From contig NZ_MSTI01000080.1 in the NCBI RefSeq assembly GCF_001949125.1, forward strand, positions 1-40,447: a stretch of 40,447 bases of DNA, read 5' to 3'. A program made the position numbers and the translations under genes. The notes under the pieces were generated by a model. The model was not told the DNA's origin. It saw only the letters and a program-made list of their open reading frames with translations, and searched no databases. This document shows, piece by piece, positions 35,601-40,447 of the stretch. Positions within the stretch are counted from its first letter, which is position 1. Each line of letters begins with the position of its first letter. The stretch comes from Deinococcus marmoris (GTDB lineage: Bacteria > Deinococcota > Deinococci > Deinococcales > Deinococcaceae).

Positions 35601-36647
35601 ATGGACGGTGTATATCCAACCGAGGAAAGCCGCTGGGAAGCTGTCCTGGCACGGGACGCACGGGCGGATGGGGCATTCTGGTACGGCGTGCGCTCCACCG
35701 GGATCTACTGCCGCCCGTCCTGCCCCTCCCGGCGGCCCCGGCGCGAAAATGCTTCCTTTCACGACTCGCCACAGGAAGCACGGGCGAGGGGGCTGCGGGC
35801 CTGTCTGCGCTGCGAACCGGACGGCGTGAGTGCGGGCACGCGGGCGGTGGTGCGGGTCAGGTTTCTGCTCGAAACCGCCGCAACGCCTCCCCCTCTCTCT
35901 GCCCTGGCCGCCGATGTGGGCCTCAGCCCCTTTCATCTTCAACGGCTGTTCAAACGCGCCGTGGGTCTGAGTCCCAAACAGTACGCCGTGGGGCTTCGCC
36001 ACCTGCGTTTCAAGGAGGGTCTGAAAATGGGCAAACCCGTGACTACAGCCATATATGACGCCGGACACGAGACTTCCAGCACGCTTTACCGCAAAGACGG
36101 TCTGGGCATGACGCCGGGCGCTTACCGTGCGGGCGGGGCCGGGCAGACCATTCATTTTACTGTGGTGGAAAGCACGCTGGGGCCGATGCTGGTGGCCGCC
36201 ACCGCGCGTGGCCTGTGCGCGGTGCGCTTCGGCGAGGCTGAGGCCATGACGGCGGAGCTGCGCGCCGAGTATCCCGCTGCCACGCTGATCGAGGATGCTG
36301 CGCCCCTTGAGCCTTACCTTCAGAGCTTGCATGCCTACTTGGACGGTCACAGTCCAGAATTGAAGCTGGACACGGACGCACCCGGCACCGAGTTTCAGCA
36401 GCGCGTCTGGGCTGCCCTGCGCCAGATTCCCAGCGGCGAGACGCGCAGCTACGCCGAGTTGGCCGGGATGATCGGTCAGCCCAGAGCGGTGCGTGCGGTG
36501 GCGACGGCCTGCGCCAGAAATCCAGTCGCGCTGGTGGTCCCGTGCCACCGGATCGTCCCCAAAGTGGGCGGAAGCGGCGGCTACCGCTGGGGCGTGGAGC
36601 GCAAGGCGGCGCTGCTGGAGGCCGAAAGGGGAGAGCGGTTGCTCTGA
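35601..36647 (+). CDS. ada: Ada: methylation-responsive regulator and O6-methylguanine-DNA methyltransferase
   Basis: The 348-residue full-length Ada has an N-terminal zinc domain with Cys37, Cys41, Cys68 and Cys71. An AraC-type helix-turn-helix (about 85-165) contains LAADVGLSPFHLQRLFKRAVGLSPKQY. The methyltransferase domain's acceptor PCHR has Cys315 (VVPCHRIVP). It should repair O6-methylguanine and methylphosphotriesters and activate its own regulon once methylated. A GGAGGTGAGG ribosome site precedes the ATG. It is divergent from the ArsC-like gene and convergent with ruvB. Confidence 0.95.
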   Translation: MDGVYPTEESRWEAVLARDARADGAFWYGVRSTGIYCRPSCPSRRPRRENASFHDSPQEARARGLRACLRCEPDGVSAGTRAVVRVRFLLETAATPPPLSALAADVGLSPFHLQRLFKRAVGLSPKQYAVGLRHLRFKEGLKMGKPVTTAIYDAGHETSSTLYRKDGLGMTPGAYRAGGAGQTIHFTVVESTLGPMLVAATARGLCAVRFGEAEAMTAELRAEYPAATLIEDAAPLEPYLQSLHAYLDGHSPELKLDTDAPGTEFQQRVWAALRQIPSGETRSYAELAGMIGQPRAVRAVATACARNPVALVVPCHRIVPKVGGSGGYRWGVERKAALLEAERGERLL

Positions 36648-36732
36648 AACTCCTGACCCACAGCGGCCTCCGTGTTAGAGAGGATCGAAGAAGAAATCCC
36701 CTCCATTGGCGGTAGGGCTGAATGAGGGCCTC

Positions 36733-37728
<996 letters not shown>

Positions 37729-37734
37729 AGGGGT

Positions 37735-37740
37735 AGTTTA
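37735..37740 (-). promoter_or_regulatory. -10 box of ruvB, probably leaderless
   Basis: TAAACT on minus ends six bases before the ATG. TTTCGC 17 bp upstream is a weak -35. Confidence 0.5.
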
Positions 37741-37867
37741 GCGCAATTTAGCCCTGAGCGAAATAGGGTGAGGGGTTTAGCGTTTGGCAGAATGGGGGAG
37801 AGGTGGGGATAGGGTTTCATGGGCGGCTCAGCGCTACTGGAAAGTCTGATTCCTGGCTGGCTCCCAC

Positions 37868-38020
37868 GTTTAACCCCTCTGTTTCGCAGCTCTGCGAGTC
37901 CGCACCTTCGAGCCATCTTCCCTTAGAAGGGAGGCAAGAGGATTGTGTGTGGGACGATCTATCGCCACTCTTGGCTCCCTTTAAGGGGAGCTGGCTGCGA
38001 AGCAGACTGAGGGGTTAAAC
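37868..38020. repeat. 153-bp intergenic element with 12-bp perfect inverted ends
   Basis: The ends are GTTTAACCCCTC and its exact complement. Inside are TTTCGCAGC/GCTGCGAAG and palindromic CTCCCTTTAAGGGGAG and CTTCCCTTAGAAGGGAG. No gene or duplicated target is visible. It fills most of the 364-bp spacer between ruvB and the S4 gene. Confidence 0.75.
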
Positions 38021-38080
38021 CGCAGATGACACCTCCAGAAAACTGCGTAGCTGATTGCCCTCTCCCACTGCCCCACGCAC

Positions 38081-38086
38081 TATCCT
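38081..38086 (+). promoter_or_regulatory. -10 box of the S4 gene, probably leaderless
   Basis: TATCCT ends six bases before the ATG at 38093. TTGCCC lies 20 bp upstream. Confidence 0.5.
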
Positions 38087-38092
38087 GGCTCC

Positions 38093-38791
38093 ATGAAGCA
38101 GAAACTCTCCACATTGGTGGCCCAGGCGCGCGGAGGCCGCGTGGTCCGCACCGGATTCCTGGACGGTGACGAGATCGACCGCCGCCTCCTGAACGACGAC
38201 GACCTGCGCCACCGCATCGCTGGCGGCTTCCCCGACGCTCGCCGCGTGGTGCTGACGCTGTACCCCGCCCACATTCCAGAGGTGGATGCTGGCGTGACCG
38301 TGCTGCGCCTGACTCCTGCCCAGGCCGCCCCCGAGTGGGACGAGCAGGATTTTCTGGTGCAACTGCGCCGCCTCGAACTGAACGAGGACCAACTGGGCGA
38401 CGTGCGCGAGGAACGCGGCAGCTTCCTGATCGCCGCCACGGGCAAGGCCGCCCAGACCCTGGAATCCCTGACTGCGCTGGGGGGCCGTGACATCGAAGTC
38501 GAGGAAATCGGCGAGACGGCGGGCCGGGGCAGCAAGATCCGTGAGGTGGTGGTGCCGTCCATGCGTGTAGACGTGGTGGGTGCGAAGGGCTTTGGCGTCA
38601 GCCGCGCCTATTTCCAGCAGGGCATCGACGGCGGCAAGGTGCGCCTCAACGGTGGCCCTGCCCGCGCCAGCAGCGACATCCGCGAGGGAGACAGCCTCAG
38701 CGCCGACGGGCTGGGCCGCATCGACTTCAAGCGCGTGGTCAACGAAACCCGGCGCGGCAACTACAAGGTTGAACTTGAAGTCCATAGGTAG
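38093..38791 (+). CDS. YlmH-like S4-domain RNA-binding protein
   Basis: The 232-residue protein has an N-terminal alpha/beta part (about 10-140, with TGFLDGDEIDRRLL and LTLYPAHIPEV) and a C-terminal S4 domain (about 156-215, SMRVDVVGAKGFGVSRAYFQQGIDGGKVRLNG). This is the YlmH layout. YlmH proteins bind ribosomes or RNA and some act in rescue of stalled complexes; the role here is inferred. It is followed by three octamers (GGGTCAAA-GGGTCTGT-GGGTCTAA) and then the ATPase gene. Confidence 0.88.
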   Translation: MKQKLSTLVAQARGGRVVRTGFLDGDEIDRRLLNDDDLRHRIAGGFPDARRVVLTLYPAHIPEVDAGVTVLRLTPAQAAPEWDEQDFLVQLRRLELNEDQLGDVREERGSFLIAATGKAAQTLESLTALGGRDIEVEEIGETAGRGSKIREVVVPSMRVDVVGAKGFGVSRAYFQQGIDGGKVRLNGGPARASSDIREGDSLSADGLGRIDFKRVVNETRRGNYKVELEVHR

Positions 38792-38793
38792 GG

Positions 38794-38818
38794 GTCAAAG
38801 GGTCTGTGGGTCTAAGTT
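38794..38818 (+). repeat. Three tandem octamers
   Basis: GGGTCAAA-GGGTCTGT-GGGTCTAA begins a few bases after the S4 gene stop. The pattern matches the octamer arrays at 667-754. Confidence 0.5.
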
Positions 38819-38916
38819 TTCTGGCTCCCTCCCTCCTCGTGGGGGATGGTTGGGGAGAGGTGCCACTAGGCAGGCCCCCACCGCAAACAACACCCCTCCT
38901 CCTATCAGCCGCGCCT

Positions 38917-39939
38917 ATGATTGACCTCCTGACCCGCAATCCCGCCCCCGATCCGCTGGCGCTCACGGCGGAGCTGTTGCCCAGCGCCCGATTTCAGGAG
39001 GTGCGCTTCGGAACGTATCGGCCCAATCCTGAATATCCCAGTCAGGCGGCGGCGCGCGACAGCCTTCAAACGTTTGTAGAGACCGCACAGCAAAAGCCCG
39101 GCGGCCTGCGCCTGTTTCGCCGCCGTGCCCCGGAAGGACGCGGCCTGTATCTGGACGGCGGCTTCGGCGTGGGCAAAACGCATCTGCTCGCCAGCGCCTA
39201 TCACGCGTCCAGCGGAGTGCGCGCCATCATGAGCTTTCAGGACCTGATGTACCTGATCGGCGCGCTGGGGATGACCCGCGCGGTGGACGCCTTCCGGAGC
39301 CATGACCTGCTGCTGATCGACGAATTCGAGCTGGATGATCCCGGCAACACCCACATGGCAAATACGTTTCTGGGCCAGTTGATGCCCGGCGGAACCTCCG
39401 TGATCGCCACCAGCAACACCGAACCCGGCGCGCTGGGCCAGGGCCGTTTCAACGCGGGCGACTTCCAGCGCCAGATTCAGGGCATTGCCAGCCGCTTCGA
39501 GACCCACCGTCTGGACGGCCCCGATTTCCGCCAGCGCGGCACGAAACCTGAAGACGTGTTTTCTGAGTCGGAGTACGCGGTCTGGGGAGCCGTACAGAAC
39601 CCGGAGACCCTGGCCACGCTGACCCACCGTGATCTGAACCGCCACCTATTGAAGATTCATCCCAGCCGCTTTGCCGGGCTGCTGTCTGGCGTGGGCGCGG
39701 TGGGCGTCCTGAATCTGGTGCCGATGGACGATCAGAACGTGGCGCTGCGTTTCGTCCATTTCATCGACAAGCTGTATGACCTCGGTTTGCCTGCCGCCTT
39801 CACGGGTACGCCGCTGGGCGCGCTGTTTGACAGTTCTTACCGCCACGGCGCTTACGCCAAGAAGTACAGCCGTTGCCTGTCACGCCTGTCTGAAATGCTG
39901 CGCGAGGCACGGGAAACTGGCCGCGTAAATGTCCCATGA
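38917..39939 (+). CDS. zapE: ZapE/AFG1-family ATPase
   Basis: The 340-residue AAA-type ATPase has Walker A GGFGVGKTH at 81-89 (in YLDGGFGVGKTHLLASAYH) and Walker B LLLIDEFELDD at 131-141. IATSNTEPGALGQGRF (sensor) and ASRFETHRLDGPDFR follow. ZapE in E. coli affects the Z ring; mitochondrial AFG1 helps protein quality control. The ATG at 38917 fits the family; an upstream frame to 38806 is unlikely. The TGA stop is the duplicated target of mobile repeat copy 3. Confidence 0.88.
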   Translation: MIDLLTRNPAPDPLALTAELLPSARFQEVRFGTYRPNPEYPSQAAARDSLQTFVETAQQKPGGLRLFRRRAPEGRGLYLDGGFGVGKTHLLASAYHASSGVRAIMSFQDLMYLIGALGMTRAVDAFRSHDLLLIDEFELDDPGNTHMANTFLGQLMPGGTSVIATSNTEPGALGQGRFNAGDFQRQIQGIASRFETHRLDGPDFRQRGTKPEDVFSESEYAVWGAVQNPETLATLTHRDLNRHLLKIHPSRFAGLLSGVGAVGVLNLVPMDDQNVALRFVHFIDKLYDLGLPAAFTGTPLGALFDSSYRHGAYAKKYSRCLSRLSEMLREARETGRVNVP

Positions 39940-40072
39940 TACGGACTCCGATTAGAGGATGTTGAAAACACCCGTAATCCGAGCGGAGCGACCAGGAGAA
40001 AAACGGGTTCCGGGCGTGGAGTGGAGGGATCGGCGCTGTTCCGATTCCTGCACGAAACAAACGGAATCCGTA
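39940..40072 (+). mobile_element. MITE-like repeat, copy 3 (133 bp)
   Basis: Ends are TACGGACTCCG and (reversed) TACGGATTCCG. TGA direct repeats lie at 39937-39939 and 40073-40075. It shares AATCCGAGCGGAGCG, TTCCGGGCGTGGAGT and CGAAACA blocks with the other copies. It sits in the stop codon of the ATPase gene. Confidence 0.85.
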
Positions 40073-40117
40073 TGACAGCGTGTTTGGCACCTCGTTTTCC
40101 AGCTTCCTGGCCTGTCC

Positions 40118-40171
40118 TATAAAAATAGTGATCCAGGAGAGGTTGACAGAATGGGCAATGGCCTGTATCTT
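40118..40171 (+). promoter_or_regulatory. rRNA operon promoter
   Basis: TTGACA (40143-40148) and TATCTT (40166-40171) are 17 bp apart, the strongest consensus match in the window. AT-rich TATAAAAATAG at 40118-40128 lies where an UP element would be. Transcription should start near 40178. Confidence 0.85.
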
Positions 40172-40177
40172 TTCTGA

Positions 40178-40417
40178 GCCTCCAACGAGGCGGGGCGCAT
40201 GACAACACACGTAGTGAGAGAGCAGGACCGCTTCGACAGAGGCGGGTGAGCGGCCCTTCCAAATACGGAAGTGGCTCCAGATTCACGAAAATAGAAGGCA
40301 TGGGTTTCGGCCTGTGGACTTCAAAGCAGACCCGCTTCTACGGAAGGGGGCAGCCAAGCGAAAGCTTGGGTCAACGAACTAACATCTGCAAACCTTAGGG
40401 TTTGCAGTGATAGACCA
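40178..40417 (+). other. 16S rRNA leader
   Basis: This is the transcribed leader without a gene. Two hairpins are clear: CCAAGC-GAAA-GCTTGG (40354-40369, a GNRA tetraloop) and CTGCAAACC-TTAG-GGTTTGCAG (40386-40407). They probably belong to processing or antitermination. No certain boxA was found. Confidence 0.6.
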
Positions 40418-40447
40418 TTTTATGGAGAGTTTGATCCTGGCTCAGGG
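40418..40447 (+). rRNA. rrs: 16S ribosomal RNA, 5' end (partial)
   Basis: TTTATGGAGAGTTTGATCCTGGCTCAGGG is 16S helix 1 and the universal 27F priming region (AGAGTTTGATCCTGGCTCAG). The gene runs off the window end. Confidence 0.95.

Noticed and set aside
37729..37800. Radiation/desiccation response palindrome upstream of ruvB
   Set aside because: No sequence resembling the TTATG...CATAA palindrome was found here or before ada or ftsK.

Overview
The window is a stretch of chromosome from a high-GC bacterium that is almost certainly a Deinococcus. The reasons are a tellurium-resistance (Ter) module with several TerD domains, many start codons lying only 5-8 bases after a TAnnnT -10 box (the leaderless style common in Deinococcus), a multi-domain fasciclin protein, a sulfocyanin-like cupredoxin, and a 16S rRNA 5' end whose sequence fits Deinococcus. 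The species cannot be named from the sequence alone.

Layout. 1-6.7 kb (minus strand): a Ter stress module with three TerD-type proteins, a TerD-VWA protein and TerB, preceded by a StiP/phosphoribosyltransferase-like protein and a citrate-lyase-like aldolase. 7-14 kb: cell envelope and division genes, with ftsK on minus, then a JAMM metalloprotease, a cupredoxin, and murD-ftsW on plus, ending in a strong hairpin terminator. 14.1-29.0 kb (minus): a 15-kb exopolysaccharide locus. It encodes a PelF-like glycosyltransferase, a polytopic membrane protein in the exporter position, three nucleotide-sugar enzymes, three paralogous lipoprotein polysaccharide deacetylases and two GH114-like galactosaminidases. 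After a gene-poor 850-bp gap come a five-domain fasciclin protein (+), a metallophosphoesterase, an ArsC-like protein plus galM (-), ada (+), ruvB (-), an S4 protein and a ZapE-type ATPase (+), and finally an rRNA promoter, leader and the first bases of 16S rRNA.

The most notable system is the exopolysaccharide locus. It looks like a Pel / fungal galactosaminogalactan type pathway in which deacetylase and hydrolase are separate and multiplied. The genes would work as follows: nucleotide-sugar enzymes make the donor, the PelF-like enzyme polymerises it, the membrane protein exports it, and the anchored deacetylases and hydrolases trim the polymer outside.

A second notable feature is a small mobile repeat (133-191 bp) present three times. 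It always sits in a duplicated TGA, and its terminal repeat carries a Shine-Dalgarno-like GGAG or GGA plus the A of an ATG. Insertion therefore keeps an upstream stop codon and creates a downstream start codon. In two of three copies the neighbouring gene now appears to start at the ATG made this way.
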